This document shows, piece after piece, positions 29,833 to 39,620 of a stretch of DNA of 64,000 bases. The DNA comes from Pseudomaricurvus alkylphenolicus (GTDB taxonomy: Bacteria; Pseudomonadota; Gammaproteobacteria; Pseudomonadales; Cellvibrionaceae). The notes beneath the pieces are model-generated. The model did not search any database and had not been told where the DNA came from. It saw nothing but the letters and a program-made list of their open reading frames with translations. Both the position numbers and the translations under genes were made by a program. How positions within the stretch are numbered: position 1 is the stretch's first letter; every line of letters begins with the position of its first letter. The stretch spans positions 62,001-126,000 of the forward strand of contig NZ_JAAQPI010000008.1 in assembly GCF_011683955.1 (NCBI RefSeq), read 5' to 3'.

Positions 29833-30459
29833 ATGTCACAGATGTTGACCATTGCCCTGACCAAGGGCCGAATCCTGAAGGAAACCCTGCCCCTGCTGGC
29901 GGCAGCGGGCGTTGAGCCGGCTGAGGATATCAGCAAGAGCCGCAAACTGATTTTCGCCACCAATCAGGCGGATGTTCGCTTGCTGATTCTGCGCGGCAGT
30001 GACGTGCCGACCTATGTTAAATTCGGCTCTGCCGATATGGGCATTGCCGGCAAAGACACGCTGATGGAAAGCGGCAGTGAAGGTCTCTATGAGCCCGTTG
30101 ATCTGGGCATCGCACGCTGCCGTTTGATGACGGCGGCGGTGAAGGGAGTGACAACCCCTCCCGGCCGTATCAAGGTGGCAACCAAGTATGTGAACGTGGC
30201 CAAGCGCTATTACGCCGCCCAGGGACGCCAAGCTGACATCATTAAGCTCTATGGTGCTATGGAGCTGGCACCAATTATGGATTTGGCTGATGAAATTGTG
30301 GATATTGTCGACACCGGCAATACACTGCTGGCCAATGGCCTTGAGCCGCGTGAGCACATTGCGGATATCAGCTCCCGTTTGATCGTCAACAAAGCCTCCA
30401 TGAAGATGAAGCACGAACACATCCAGCGCGTGATCGAAGCCGTTAAGACTGCCCTGTAA
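29833..30459 (+). CDS. hisG: ATP phosphoribosyltransferase, short form
   Basis: A 208-residue HisG of the short form. It makes phosphoribosyl-ATP from ATP and PRPP, the first step of histidine synthesis. Present: [18 protein letters not shown], the PRPP-binding segment [17 protein letters not shown] and [10 protein letters not shown]. Short-form HisG lacks the regulatory ACT-like domain and needs the regulatory subunit HisZ, which is not encoded in this window. The ATG at 29833 gives the normal N-terminus; an in-frame start 24 bases upstream is less likely. hisD follows after 32 bp. Confidence 0.95.
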   Translation: MSQMLTIALTKGRILKETLPLLAAAGVEPAEDISKSRKLIFATNQADVRLLILRGSDVPTYVKFGSADMGIAGKDTLMESGSEGLYEPVDLGIARCRLMTAAVKGVTTPPGRIKVATKYVNVAKRYYAAQGRQADIIKLYGAMELAPIMDLADEIVDIVDTGNTLLANGLEPREHIADISSRLIVNKASMKMKHEHIQRVIEAVKTAL

Positions 30460-30491
30460 ATTTATCGTTAATACCCGTAAGAGCAAAACCC

Positions 30492-31808
30492 ATGACTACA
30501 GCAACGCCCATCAAACAACTCAATGCCAGCAGCCCGGATTTTGAGTCCCGCTTGGAGCATCTGCTGGCTTGGGAATCGGTGTCGGATGATGCTGTCGCAC
30601 AAACCGTCTCTGCCATTCTTGCGGAGGTAAAGTCTGAGGGGGATGCGGCGTTGCTGCGGTATACCAATCGCTTTGACCGACTTGACGCCGACAGTGTTGG
30701 GCAGTTGGTTGTGCCCCGGGAGCGGCTGCAGCAGGCGTTGCAACGTATCACAGAAGAGCAGCGTCAGTCGCTGGAAGTGGCGGCGCAGCGGGTACGCAGT
30801 TATCACGAGCACCAGAAGCAGTCCTCCTGGAGCTATACAGAAGAAGACGGTACCGTGCTTGGCCAGCAAGTCACTGCGATGGAGCGGGTGGGATTGTATG
30901 TGCCAGGGGGTAAAGCGTCTTATCCGTCGTCGGTACTGATGAACGCCCTGCCCGCCAAGGTGGCGGGTGTGGATGAAATTATCATGGTGGTACCCACGCC
31001 GGGCGGTGAAATCAATGAAATGGTGTTTGCTGCGGCAGCGATTGCCGGTGTGGACAAGGTGATCACCGTCGGTGGTGCGCAAGCTGTTGCGGCGCTGGCC
31101 TATGGTACCGAGACCGTGCCCAAGGTGGACAAGATCGTGGGGCCAGGCAACATTTTTGTGGCCACTGCCAAGCGTTCTGTGTTCGGTACTGTTGCTATCG
31201 ACATGATTGCCGGCCCGTCCGAAATTCTGGTGGTCTGCGATGGAGGCACCGATCCGGACTGGATCGCCATGGATCTGTTTTCCCAGGCGGAGCACGACGA
31301 GCAGGCGCAATCTATCCTGGTGAGTCCCGATGCTGATTTTCTGCAAAAAGTACAAGCCAGTGTCGATAAGCTGCTGCCCACTTTGCAACGCGAGCAGATA
31401 GCCCGCCAGTCACTGACTGAGCGTGGGGCGTTTATCCTGGTCAAGGATCTGCAGCAGGCCGCCGAAGTGGCCAATCGAATCGCTCCGGAGCACCTGGAGT
31501 TGTCAGTGGAGGATCCGCAGGCTCTATTGCCCAGTATTCGTCATGCTGGCGCCATTTTTATGGGGCGTTACACAGCTGAGGCTTTGGGAGATTATTGTGC
31601 GGGGCCCAATCATGTGCTGCCGACTTCCGGCACTGCCCGTTTTTCATCGCCACTCGGGGTTTACGACTTCCAGAAGCGCAGTTCCATCATCAATTGTTCG
31701 CCGGCAGCGGCGTCCTCGCTGGGGCAGGTTGCTTCCGTACTGGCAAGAGGCGAGTCTTTGGAAGCTCACGCCCGTTCTGCGGAATATAGAGTTGTGGCAG
31801 AGGACTGA
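30492..31808 (+). CDS. hisD: Histidinol dehydrogenase
   Basis: A 438-residue zinc enzyme that oxidises L-histidinol to L-histidine in two NAD-dependent steps. Diagnostic segments are [35 protein letters not shown], the [13 protein letters not shown] stretch, [12 protein letters not shown], and the catalytic [10 protein letters not shown] and EHLELSVED. Complete. In Pseudomonas hisC1 follows before algW; here hisD converges on the protease gene after 18 bp and hisC is absent. Confidence 0.97.
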   Translation: MTTATPIKQLNASSPDFESRLEHLLAWESVSDDAVAQTVSAILAEVKSEGDAALLRYTNRFDRLDADSVGQLVVPRERLQQALQRITEEQRQSLEVAAQRVRSYHEHQKQSSWSYTEEDGTVLGQQVTAMERVGLYVPGGKASYPSSVLMNALPAKVAGVDEIIMVVPTPGGEINEMVFAAAAIAGVDKVITVGGAQAVAALAYGTETVPKVDKIVGPGNIFVATAKRSVFGTVAIDMIAGPSEILVVCDGGTDPDWIAMDLFSQAEHDEQAQSILVSPDADFLQKVQASVDKLLPTLQREQIARQSLTERGAFILVKDLQQAAEVANRIAPEHLELSVEDPQALLPSIRHAGAIFMGRYTAEALGDYCAGPNHVLPTSGTARFSSPLGVYDFQKRSSIINCSPAAASSLGQVASVLARGESLEAHARSAEYRVVAED

Positions 31809-31826
31809 TTAACCCGCTGAGGGGAT

Positions 31827-32981
31827 TTAACTGTTGTTGGGCTTAACGCCCAGCACGCCCTGTACAACCAGCGGCTTGCCATTGCGCAGCACTTCAATCT
31901 CAATGGCGTCACCCGGACGACCCTGGGCAATCTGATTCATGCTCAAACGGCCATCACTTACCACGATATTGTTCATGCGGCGGATAATGTCACCCGGGCG
32001 CAAGCCGGCTTTGTGTGCCGGCCCATTGTTGTAGATGGCGGTGATGATGACGCCGTGAGGAGTGTCGAGGTTAAACGACTTGGCCAGCTCCTGAGTCATT
32101 TGTTGTGCCTCGATGCCGAGCCAGCCACGCACCACCTGGCCATAGCTGACGAGATCCTGCATCACCTTAACGGCGGTGTCGGCAGGGATGGCAAACCCAA
32201 TACCGACGGAAAATCCGGTCTTGTCCAGAATGGCGGTATTAATGCCCAGCAGGTTGCCATGAACATCCACCAGCGCGCCTCCGGAATTGCCCGGGTTGAT
32301 GGCGGCGTCTGTCTGTAGATAGTTCTCATATTTGTTGATGCCGAGGCCATAGCGCCCCGTCGCGCTGATAATGCCCTGGGTGACCGTCTGTCCCACGCCG
32401 AAGGGGTTGCCAATCGCGAGCACCACGTCCCCGATCTTCACGTTGGCGGGCTCGCCCACGTTGATAGCCGTCAGGTTGTCTAGCTCGACCTTTAACACTG
32501 CCAGATCGCTTTCGGGATCCGTACCCACCTGTATGGCCTTAGCCTCACGCCCGTCCTGCAGTAACACCAGAATTTCGTCGGCCCCTTCGATAACATGGTT
32601 GTTGGTCAGCAGATAGCCATCCGGACTGATAATCACTCCCGACCCCAGGGCGGATTCCATGCGTTCCTGTTGAGGGCGATCGGACAGATTAAAGAAGTGT
32701 CGAAACAGAGGGTCGTCCAGCAGAGGGTGGTGGCGGCGCTTGAGCTTCTTGCGGGTGTAGATGTTGACCACCGCGGGAGCGGCATTGGCAACGGCCTCTG
32801 AGTAGGAAGCAACGCCGTTGCCGCCATGATCCGGGCTGAGTTCTCCCAGCTGCAGATCGTTAGCGAGCGGGGAGGATTGTTTCGCCGTCTGGTTCTGGTT
32901 CCACAGGATGATGGTCATTCCCAGCAGCAAACCCGTAATCACGGGCCAGCCGGCAAATTGTGTCAGGCGTGCGAGAGACAA
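31827..32981 (-). CDS. algW: DegS/AlgW-type periplasmic serine protease
   Basis: A 384-residue membrane-anchored HtrA protease: an N-terminal helix (about 10-28), trypsin-like domain with His129 (TNNHV), Asp159 (DPESDLAVLK) and Ser233 (NPGNSGGA), and a single PDZ domain (about 285-375). One PDZ and an anchor mark the DegS/AlgW type, which starts cleavage of the anti-sigma factor MucA/RseA when misfolded porins bind the PDZ. The sensor's targets are not encoded in this window. The position after hisD is as in Pseudomonas algW. Confidence 0.93.
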   Translation of the reverse strand: MSLARLTQFAGWPVITGLLLGMTIILWNQNQTAKQSSPLANDLQLGELSPDHGGNGVASYSEAVANAAPAVVNIYTRKKLKRRHHPLLDDPLFRHFFNLSDRPQQERMESALGSGVIISPDGYLLTNNHVIEGADEILVLLQDGREAKAIQVGTDPESDLAVLKVELDNLTAINVGEPANVKIGDVVLAIGNPFGVGQTVTQGIISATGRYGLGINKYENYLQTDAAINPGNSGGALVDVHGNLLGINTAILDKTGFSVGIGFAIPADTAVKVMQDLVSYGQVVRGWLGIEAQQMTQELAKSFNLDTPHGVIITAIYNNGPAHKAGLRPGDIIRRMNNIVVSDGRLSMNQIAQGRPGDAIEIEVLRNGKPLVVQGVLGVKPNNS

Positions 32982-33099
32982 GAATTACCCCGTTTGGCGC
33001 TGTTGAAAACAAGGAATTATAGGGGGCAAAGGCAGGCTGTGAACAGGCCCACCGTTTTGAGGTTCACGGTGGGTGTCATCGAAAGTGTCAAAACAGGTT

Positions 33100-33567
33100 C
33101 TAGGGGGTGATCTTTTCTTCTTCCTGGTGATTGGGTTCGAGGCCAAAATCTTCACTCAGCTGGCCTTTCTCCCCCGGTGCTTTAGGGGCCCAGTCGCGAG
33201 GGGCTTCAGGAGTGCTCTCCTCAGCGGCTACGTTGGTGTCGTTAGCGATCAGCTTGCCGTCGCCGGCATCGATCAGTTGGCGGCTGATATCCGGGTTGGT
33301 CAATTTCAGTGCGCTGTTGGCCAGGTATTCGTGCACTTCCTTGTAGCTCTGGGTCAAATTGTTAACCAGCTGTGATGTTTCAGCGAAGTGTTCGGACACT
33401 TCCTGCTGATAGTCTGTCAGTTTGTTTTCGGCTTTTTGCAAACGGCTTTCCAGCTCCCGGTTCTGTTGTTCCTGAGGGGCAAGCGATTTAAACAGTAATG
33501 CACCAATGGCGCCGCCGGCGACCAGTGCAACAATGGCGGTGAGGATAAGAGTGCTGAGTTCAAACAC
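33100..33567 (-). CDS. zapG: ZapG/YhcB (DUF1043) envelope protein
   Basis: A 155-residue protein with an N-terminal membrane helix (about 4-26), a coiled coil (about 32-75) and the DUF1043 signature EVSEHFAETSQLVNNLTQSY and LANSALKL. YhcB/ZapG works at the inner membrane in cell division and envelope growth in E. coli. The C-terminus is acidic, Pro-rich and disordered. It precedes algW on the same strand with a 118-bp gap containing an 8-bp hairpin (33048-33073) without a T tract. Confidence 0.9.
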   Translation of the reverse strand: MFELSTLILTAIVALVAGGAIGALLFKSLAPQEQQNRELESRLQKAENKLTDYQQEVSEHFAETSQLVNNLTQSYKEVHEYLANSALKLTNPDISRQLIDAGDGKLIANDTNVAAEESTPEAPRDWAPKAPGEKGQLSEDFGLEPNHQEEEKITP

Positions 33568-33752
33568 AGTGATCTCCTGTACAAATGTTTGAATTGGGGG
33601 TGCTATATCGCTTTTTGGTATTATAAGCGCTTTCCATGTGCCTGTGCCCTTAATTTTAGGTCGAATTGGCCACTCAAGCCGGGTAATGTGAACAGGCGCA
33701 AATCCAGTCCGGCAGAGGTCAATTCCAGCTGTCGTAAATCCAGAGGAGATGT

Positions 33753-34427
33753 ATGGCCACCCATATTGGTGAATTTACTGAACGAGAGAGCCGTATGCTG
33801 CTGTCGGGCCCGGCCGGTCATCTTGAGGCGGTGGCGGCCGCGCCGGCGCCGGGCGGCACCTTGGTGGCATCCGGTTTTGTTGCCGTGGTGTGTCATCCCC
33901 ACCCCCTTCATGGCGGCACTATGGACAATAAGGTGGTGACAACCCTGGCCAGAACCTATCGTGATCTGGGAATTCCCGTGGTGCGATTCAACTTTCGCGG
34001 CGTCGGGCGCAGCGAAGGGCAGTTTGATGATACTGTCGGAGAGGTTCAGGATCTTCTCGCCGTCGTCGATTGGGCAAGGGCCTGTTATCCCGGCCGGCAC
34101 CTTCTGCTGGCGGGTTTTTCTTTTGGGTCGTCCGTCGCCGCTCAGGCCAGTCATAAGCTTGCCGGTGATCTCCATCATCTGGTGCTGGTTGCACCTCCGG
34201 TGGAACGTTACTCCTACGATGTGGAGGGGAGCTTTCCCTGCCCGGTTGCCGTCATCATGGGCGAGCAAGATGAACTGGTCGATGTCGCTGGTGTTTTCCA
34301 TTGGGCGCAAAATCTGAAGCGGCCTGCGGTGGTGTTGCGCTATCCGGAGGCGACCCACTTTTTCCACGGTGTTCTGGTAACGGTCAAGCAGGACTTGACC
34401 GATCATTTGAGGCGGGCGCTTGGCTGA
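33753..34427 (+). CDS. Alpha/beta hydrolase (COG2945-like)
   Basis: A 224-residue cytoplasmic alpha/beta hydrolase. The probable triad is Ser in the nucleophile elbow GFSFGSS (near 127), Asp in GEQDELVD, and His in ATHFFHG near the C-terminus; HPHPLHGGTMDN carries the oxyanion-hole region. This short form resembles the COG2945 group, esterases of unknown substrate. It precedes zapE by 88 bp and could share its transcript. I cannot name the substrate. Confidence 0.85.
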   Translation: MATHIGEFTERESRMLLSGPAGHLEAVAAAPAPGGTLVASGFVAVVCHPHPLHGGTMDNKVVTTLARTYRDLGIPVVRFNFRGVGRSEGQFDDTVGEVQDLLAVVDWARACYPGRHLLLAGFSFGSSVAAQASHKLAGDLHHLVLVAPPVERYSYDVEGSFPCPVAVIMGEQDELVDVAGVFHWAQNLKRPAVVLRYPEATHFFHGVLVTVKQDLTDHLRRALG

Positions 34428-34515
34428 CCGGGTGTTGGCGTGCTTGCGCATCCCGGGGTGTGAGGCTACAGTGTGCGCCGATTTCGATCGCCGAGCCTGA
34501 CGAGGATGCCTGATC

Positions 34516-35640
34516 ATGAGTGGAACACCGCTGGAGCGTTACCAGAAAGACTTGCAGCGTGAAGGGTTTAACCATGATCCCGCTCAGGAGATGGCGGTTC
34601 GGCACTTGCAAGACCTCTATGACCGGCTGGTGGCCGACTGGCAGGTTGAGCAGCGACCCTCCGGCGGTCTGATCAGCCGCTTGAAACAGGCATTTTCCGG
34701 TCCTTCTCCACGCAAACTGCAAAAGGGTCTCTACTTCTGGGGTGGCGTCGGGCGTGGCAAGACCTACCTGATGGACAACTTCTATGAGAGTCTGCCCTTT
34801 AAGCAAAAGATGCGTGCGCATTTTCACCGCTTTATGCGGCGGGTTCATCAGGAGCTGAAATCCCTCGACGGGCAGAAAAATCCACTTGAAACCGTCGCCG
34901 ATCGCCTGGCCAATGAGGCGCGGGTCATTTGCTTTGACGAATTCTTCGTCTCTGATATTACGGATGCCATGATTTTGGCCAATCTGATCCAGGCGCTGTT
35001 TGATCGTGGCGTTTCTCTGGTGGCCACCTCCAATATTGTCCCCGACGGCCTTTACAAGGACGGTCTGCAGCGGGCCAGGTTCCTGCCGGCCATCGATATG
35101 CTGAATCAGCACACTCTGGTGGTGAATGTGGATGGTGGAGTGGATTATCGTCTTCGTGCCCTTGAGCAGGCCGAGCTTTATCATTTTCCGCTGGATGATG
35201 CCGCTGACGCCAGTTTGCTGAAGAGCTTTGAAAGCCTGGTGCCCGATAAAGAGGAAATCAGGGCCAATGTGGATATCGAGGTGGAAGGGCGGCCCATACA
35301 GGCACGGTTTGAGGCGGAAGACGTTGCCTGGTTTGATTTTATGGCGCTCTGTGACGGACCGCGCTCTCAAAACGACTATATTGAGCTGGCCAAGGAGTTC
35401 CATGCTGTACTGGTGGCCAATGTGCCGGAGCTCAATCGGGACACCGATGATCAGGCCCGCCGCTTTATCAACATGGTGGACGAATTCTACGATCGTAACG
35501 TCAAGCTGATTATTTCGGCGCAAAAGCCTCTGGCAGAGATCTACGCCGGCGGCAAGCTGAACTTCGAGTTTGAGCGTACCACCAGTCGATTGCTGGAAAT
35601 GCAGAGCCACGATTACCTGGCAGAACCCCATCGCCCCTGA
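34516..35640 (+). CDS. zapE: Cell division ATPase ZapE (AFG1 family)
   Basis: A 374-residue AAA-like ATPase of the AFG1 family, Walker A GGVGRGKT (about 75-82) and Walker B VICFDEFFV. The conserved FHRFMRRVHQEL follows Walker A. In E. coli ZapE binds FtsZ and helps constriction under low oxygen and high temperature. Complete; its position upstream of rplM-rpsI is the usual one in gammaproteobacteria. Confidence 0.95.
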   Translation: MSGTPLERYQKDLQREGFNHDPAQEMAVRHLQDLYDRLVADWQVEQRPSGGLISRLKQAFSGPSPRKLQKGLYFWGGVGRGKTYLMDNFYESLPFKQKMRAHFHRFMRRVHQELKSLDGQKNPLETVADRLANEARVICFDEFFVSDITDAMILANLIQALFDRGVSLVATSNIVPDGLYKDGLQRARFLPAIDMLNQHTLVVNVDGGVDYRLRALEQAELYHFPLDDAADASLLKSFESLVPDKEEIRANVDIEVEGRPIQARFEAEDVAWFDFMALCDGPRSQNDYIELAKEFHAVLVANVPELNRDTDDQARRFINMVDEFYDRNVKLIISAQKPLAEIYAGGKLNFEFERTTSRLLEMQSHDYLAEPHRP

Positions 35641-35680
35641 GGCCCCTGGTTTTGGGGAGTGGACAGGCTTCAAGATTCGC

Positions 35681-35707
35681 TTGAAATCCTGGAATCGATT
35701 CTATAGA
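35681..35707 (+). promoter_or_regulatory. Possible rplM promoter
   Basis: TTGAAA (35681-35686) and TATAGA (35702-35707) with a 15-bp spacer, shorter than ideal, about 55 bp upstream of the rplM ATG. A 6-bp inverted repeat (TTCAAG/CTTGAA) overlaps the -35. Position supports it; spacing does not. Confidence 0.35.
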
Positions 35708-35761
35708 CTTCGCGCTCCCGTTTTTCGGGGATGTATCTAACACGTCGAAGGCAAATACAAC

Positions 35762-36190
35762 ATGAAGACTATTAGTGCCAAACCGGAATCAGTCCAGCGC
35801 GACTGGTACGTAATCGACGCAGAAGGCAAGACTCTGGGCCGTATGGCCACCGAGATCGCCACCCGTCTGCGCGGTAAACACAAGCCTGAGTTCACCCCTC
35901 ACGTTGATACTGGCGATTACATCGTCGTGATTAACGCTGAGAAAGTGCGCGTTACTGGCAACAAAGCCAAAGGTAAAATCTACCACAGCCACACCGGCTA
36001 CCCTGGTGGTCTGAAGTCCATCAGCTTCGAAAAGCTGATTGAGAAGGCGCCTGAGCGCACCATCCAGAGCGCGGTTAAGGGCATGCTGCCCCGCGGTCCC
36101 CTGGGTCGTGCAATGTTCAAGAAGCTGAAAGTTTACGCCGGCACCGAGCATCCGCATGCTGCTCAACAGCCCAAAGAACTGAACATCTAA
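35762..36190 (+). CDS. rplM: 50S ribosomal protein L13
   Basis: A 142-residue L13, one of the first proteins to bind 23S rRNA in 50S assembly. Family segments [36 protein letters not shown] and [20 protein letters not shown] are all present. It forms the conserved operon with rpsI, which starts 16 bp later, and in E. coli the pair is autoregulated by L13. Confidence 0.98.
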   Translation: MKTISAKPESVQRDWYVIDAEGKTLGRMATEIATRLRGKHKPEFTPHVDTGDYIVVINAEKVRVTGNKAKGKIYHSHTGYPGGLKSISFEKLIEKAPERTIQSAVKGMLPRGPLGRAMFKKLKVYAGTEHPHAAQQPKELNI

Positions 36191-36206
36191 TCAGGAGCGG
36201 ATCATA

Positions 36207-36599
36207 ATGGCTGCAACTCAATACTACGGTACTGGACGCCGTAAAACCTCCACCGCTCGTGTGTTCATCACCCAGGGCAGTGGTAACATCTCCATCAATG
36301 ACAAAAGCCTGGACGACTACTTTGGTCGTGAAGTGGCTCGCATGATTGTGCGTCAGCCTCTGGAGCTGGTCGAGATGGTGGACAAGTTTGACATCAAGGT
36401 CACCGTTAAAGGTGGTGGTAGCTTCGGCCAGGCCGGTGCTATTCGTCACGGCCTGACCCGTGCTTTGATGGAATACGACGAGAGCCTGCGTCAGCCTCTG
36501 CGTGCTGCCGGTTACGTTACCCGCGATGCTCGTGAAGTTGAGCGTAAGAAAGTGGGTCTGCGTAAGGCGCGTAAGAAGCCTCAGTTCTCGAAGCGTTAA
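36207..36599 (+). CDS. rpsI: 30S ribosomal protein S9
   Basis: A 130-residue S9. The opening [16 protein letters not shown] and the basic C-terminal tail [13 protein letters not shown], which reaches the P-site tRNA with the last Arg, are intact. Second gene of the rplM-rpsI operon; a strong terminator follows at 36644. Confidence 0.98.
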   Translation: MAATQYYGTGRRKTSTARVFITQGSGNISINDKSLDDYFGREVARMIVRQPLELVEMVDKFDIKVTVKGGGSFGQAGAIRHGLTRALMEYDESLRQPLRAAGYVTRDAREVERKKVGLRKARKKPQFSKR

Positions 36600-36643
36600 T
36601 TCGCTTCAGCTGGCGTCCTTTATGGTGCGCCATGCGCAAATTG

Positions 36644-36676
36644 GCCCAGATTGGAATTCAGTCTGGGCTTTTTTTT
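36644..36676 (+). terminator. Rho-independent terminator after rpsI
   Basis: A perfect stem GCCCAGA (36644-36650) with TCTGGGC (36662-36668), an 11-nt loop, and eight T residues after it. A standard strong terminator for rplM-rpsI. Confidence 0.92.
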
Positions 36677-36719
36677 GCCCAAAGCTTGCCAATAGCCCCA
36701 TATGCCAAAAGGTTATGCC

Positions 36720-36748
36720 TTGAAAGGGGTATCCAACTTCTTTAATAT
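36720..36748 (+). promoter_or_regulatory. Candidate promoter for petABC
   Basis: TTGAAA (36720-36725, five of six) with a 17-bp spacer and TAATAT (36743-36748, four of six) in the gap between the rpsI terminator and petA. It would leave a leader of about 115 nt. Nothing else gene-like is in this gap. Confidence 0.5.
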
Positions 36749-36869
36749 GTGGCGATTTTTAGAATCTGTCTGAAGCAACCGTAAACCTTTAAAATTCAGT
36801 GAGTTACTGTCTGTTTTGTGTGCAATTTGAGCATGGGCGGCGGTGGCGCTGTTATGGGAGAAAAACGTC

Positions 36870-37469
36870 ATGAGCAATGGCGGAGTAAATGAAGGAAGGC
36901 GCCGTTTTCTGACAGCCGCTACCTCCGTGGTAGGTGCTGCCGGTGTGGTAGGGGCCGCCGTTCCTTTTGTGGGTTCCTGGAACCCGAGTGCCAAGGCGAA
37001 AGCCGCTGGTGCCCCTGTTAAAGCCAATCTGGGCAAGATCGAGCCCGGTCAGATGATCATCGTCGAGTGGCGCGGCAAGCCTGTTTACGTTGTACGTCGC
37101 ACCGCTGAAAGCATTGCCGATCTCGAAAAATTAAACGACCAGGTACGCGATCCCAATTCCGCCGAGCCGCAGCAACCGGAGTATGTGAAGGGTGTTGCCC
37201 GGACCATTCCCGGCAAGGAAGAGTTTCTGATCCTTCTGGGCCTTTGTACGCATCTGGGCTGTGCACCGATGTACCGCCCTGAAGTGGGTGCGGCAGATCT
37301 GGGTGGCGCTGACTGGCTGGGTGGCTTTTTCTGCCCCTGCCACGGTTCCAAATTCGATCTGGCCGGCCGCGTGATGAAGGGTGTACCTGCTCCCATTAAT
37401 CTGGAAGTTCCCCCCCATTCATATGAAACCGACAGCGTGATCGTTATCGGTGTGGATCAGGAGGCTTGA
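36870..37469 (+). CDS. petA: Rieske iron-sulfur subunit of the bc1 complex
   Basis: A 199-residue ubiquinol-cytochrome c reductase Rieske protein. A twin-arginine type N-terminus (RRRFLTAATS) is followed by the membrane helix (about 18-38), a hinge and the [2Fe-2S] domain with CTHLGC (126-131) and CPCHGS (155-160). It passes electrons from ubiquinol to cytochrome c1 at the periplasmic face. ATG 36870 chosen for its GGGAG Shine-Dalgarno; a GTG nine codons upstream is open. petBC starts two bases after the stop. Confidence 0.96.
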   Translation: MSNGGVNEGRRRFLTAATSVVGAAGVVGAAVPFVGSWNPSAKAKAAGAPVKANLGKIEPGQMIIVEWRGKPVYVVRRTAESIADLEKLNDQVRDPNSAEPQQPEYVKGVARTIPGKEEFLILLGLCTHLGCAPMYRPEVGAADLGGADWLGGFFCPCHGSKFDLAGRVMKGVPAPINLEVPPHSYETDSVIVIGVDQEA

Positions 37470-37471
37470 AC

Positions 37472-39526
37472 ATGAAATGGATGACTGATCTGGTTGAGTG
37501 GGTAGATACCCGATTGCCTGTTGTGCGGGCGTGGGATACTCACATGGGCAAGTACTATGCCCCCAAGAATTTCAATTTCTGGTACTTCTTTGGTGTTCTG
37601 TCTCTGCTGGTTCTGGTTAATCAGCTGCTGACCGGCATCTGGCTGACCATGAACTATACCCCCAGCGCTGAAGAGGCCTTTGCCTCTGTAGAATACATCA
37701 TGCGTGATGTGGACTACGGCTGGCTGCTTCGCTATATGCATTCAACGGGTGCATCGGCGTTCTTTGTGGTGGTCTACCTGCACATGTTCCGCGGTCTGAT
37801 GTACGGCTCCTACAAGGCGCCTCGCGAGCTGGTGTGGATCTTTGGTATGACCATCTACCTGATCCTGATGGCAGAAGCCTTTATGGGTTATGTACTGCCC
37901 TGGGGCCAGATGTCCTACTGGGGTGCGCAGGTGATTGTATCCCTGGTGGGTGCGATACCCGTTGTGGGTGAAGATCTGGTGCAGTGGGTGCGTGGTGACT
38001 TCCTGATTTCAGGCGCGACCCTTAACCGCTTCTTTGCGCTGCATGTTGTGGCGCTGCCGATTGTCTTGCTGGCTCTGGTGGTTCTGCACATTCTGGCACT
38101 GCACGAAGTGGGCTCCAACAATCCTGACGGCGTTGAAATCAAGAAAAACAAGGATGAAAATGGCATTCCCAAAGACGGGGTTCCGTTCCACCCCTTCTAC
38201 ACTGTTCACGATCTGGTGGGTGTGACTGTCTTCCTGTTTGTCTTCTGCTTCGTGATGTTCTTTATGCCGGAGATGGGCGGTTTCTTCCTGGAGTACGCCA
38301 ACTTTGAAGAGGCCAACGGCCTGAAGACTCCGCCGCATATTGCACCAGTCTGGTACTTCACGCCTTTCTACGCGATTCTGCGTGCGGTGACCTTCGATAT
38401 TGGGCCCTTGAGCTCCAAGTTCCTTGGTCTGGTTGCCATGGGTGCCTCAATTGCCATCCTGTTCGTACTGCCGTGGCTGGACAAGAGTCCGGTTAAATCC
38501 ATGCGTTACAAAGGTAACTTCAGCCGTATCGCCATGCTGGTGTTCGCTGCCTCCTTTGTGATCCTGGGTTACCTGGGTGTTAAATCACCGACTCCGGGTC
38601 GTACCATCCTGGCCCAGGTTTGTACCATTATCTACTTTGCCTACTTCCTCACCATGCCTTACTGGAGTGCCCGTGAGAAGTGTCAGCCTGAACCTGAGCG
38701 TACCCAGGACAAAGGTTTGCCGGCGACCATGGTGTGGGGTGGATTCATTTTGTTCGTCCTGTTGACCGTGATCCCCATCAAGGCGGTTGGTGCTGAAGGT
38801 GCTTTTAAGTGTGGCTCCATGCAGTGTGACGAGATGGTTCCGGACCTGCATGATAAAGAGTCTCTGCAGAGCGGCGCCAAATGGTTCGCCAACTACTGCA
38901 TGGGCTGCCACTCCGCCAAGTTCTCCCGCTATGAGCGTGTGGCCGACGACTTGGATATTCCTCATGAGCTGATGATGGACAACATTGTCTTTGGCGACGA
39001 GAAAATCGGTGCTCTGATGGATATCCCCATGCAGCCGGACCAGTCCAAGGCCTGGTTTGGAGCCACGCCTCCGGACCTGACTCTGGTGGCTCGTTCCCGT
39101 TCTCCGGAATGGCTCTACACTTATCTGCGTAACTTCTACGTAGACGACACCCGCCCCACCGGTGTGAACAACAAGGTGTTCGACAAAGTCGCCATGCCCC
39201 ATGTGATGATGGAGCTGCAGGGTCTGGCTGAATGTGCCCCCGGCCCGGTACTTGACAGCCATGGTAAAGTGGTTCGTGATCCTGTGACCGGCCAGGCTGT
39301 GGCGGAAGCCCCCTGTGGCAGCCTCAAGGTTGGTGACGTCAAAGGTTCCATGACCGAGGAAGAGTTCGACAAGGCCATTTATGACCTGGTGAACTTTATG
39401 GAGTACATGGCCGAGCCCATTGCCGTAGAGCGTGAGCGTATCGGTACTTATGTGCTGCTGTTTCTCTGTGTGCTGTTTGTATTTGTATATCTGCTGAACC
39501 GCGAGTACTGGAGAGATATCCACTAA
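37472..39526 (+). CDS. petBC: Fused cytochrome b / cytochrome c1 of the bc1 complex
   Basis: A 684-residue single frame joining two subunits normally encoded apart. Residues 1 to about 400 are cytochrome b: RYMHSTGASAFF, VYLHMFRG, ALHVVALP and VVLHILALHE supply the heme-ligating His residues, and the quinol-site PEW region is represented by the APVWYFTPFY stretch. Residues about 415-441 are a hydrophobic segment ending AVGA-EGA, like a c1 signal peptide. Cytochrome c1 follows with the heme motif CMGCH (476-480) and a C-terminal anchor near 655-675. As in the fbcH gene of Bradyrhizobium, signal peptidase probably cuts between them; this is inferred. A good AGGAGG precedes the ATG. Confidence 0.95.
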   Translation: MKWMTDLVEWVDTRLPVVRAWDTHMGKYYAPKNFNFWYFFGVLSLLVLVNQLLTGIWLTMNYTPSAEEAFASVEYIMRDVDYGWLLRYMHSTGASAFFVVVYLHMFRGLMYGSYKAPRELVWIFGMTIYLILMAEAFMGYVLPWGQMSYWGAQVIVSLVGAIPVVGEDLVQWVRGDFLISGATLNRFFALHVVALPIVLLALVVLHILALHEVGSNNPDGVEIKKNKDENGIPKDGVPFHPFYTVHDLVGVTVFLFVFCFVMFFMPEMGGFFLEYANFEEANGLKTPPHIAPVWYFTPFYAILRAVTFDIGPLSSKFLGLVAMGASIAILFVLPWLDKSPVKSMRYKGNFSRIAMLVFAASFVILGYLGVKSPTPGRTILAQVCTIIYFAYFLTMPYWSAREKCQPEPERTQDKGLPATMVWGGFILFVLLTVIPIKAVGAEGAFKCGSMQCDEMVPDLHDKESLQSGAKWFANYCMGCHSAKFSRYERVADDLDIPHELMMDNIVFGDEKIGALMDIPMQPDQSKAWFGATPPDLTLVARSRSPEWLYTYLRNFYVDDTRPTGVNNKVFDKVAMPHVMMELQGLAECAPGPVLDSHGKVVRDPVTGQAVAEAPCGSLKVGDVKGSMTEEEFDKAIYDLVNFMEYMAEPIAVERERIGTYVLLFLCVLFVFVYLLNREYWRDIH

Positions 39527-39548
39527 GTCGCGCTGACGTTCAGCTGAT

Positions 39549-39592
39549 CGGGCGGGCTGCCTTGGAAAGGGCAGCCCGCCCGTTTGTGTTTC
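39549..39592 (+). terminator. Rho-independent terminator after petBC
   Basis: A 13-bp perfect GC-rich stem (39549-39561 with 39570-39582), an eight-base loop, then TTTGTGTTTC. It ends the petABC transcript; sspA begins 29 bp later. Confidence 0.85.
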
Positions 39593-39620
39593 TAAATTGC
39601 TATAGATTAAGGTGAAGCTG

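Noticed and set aside
33048-33073. 8-bp perfect hairpin after zapG as a terminator
   Set aside because: No T tract on either strand, so I do not call it a terminator, though it may protect an mRNA end.
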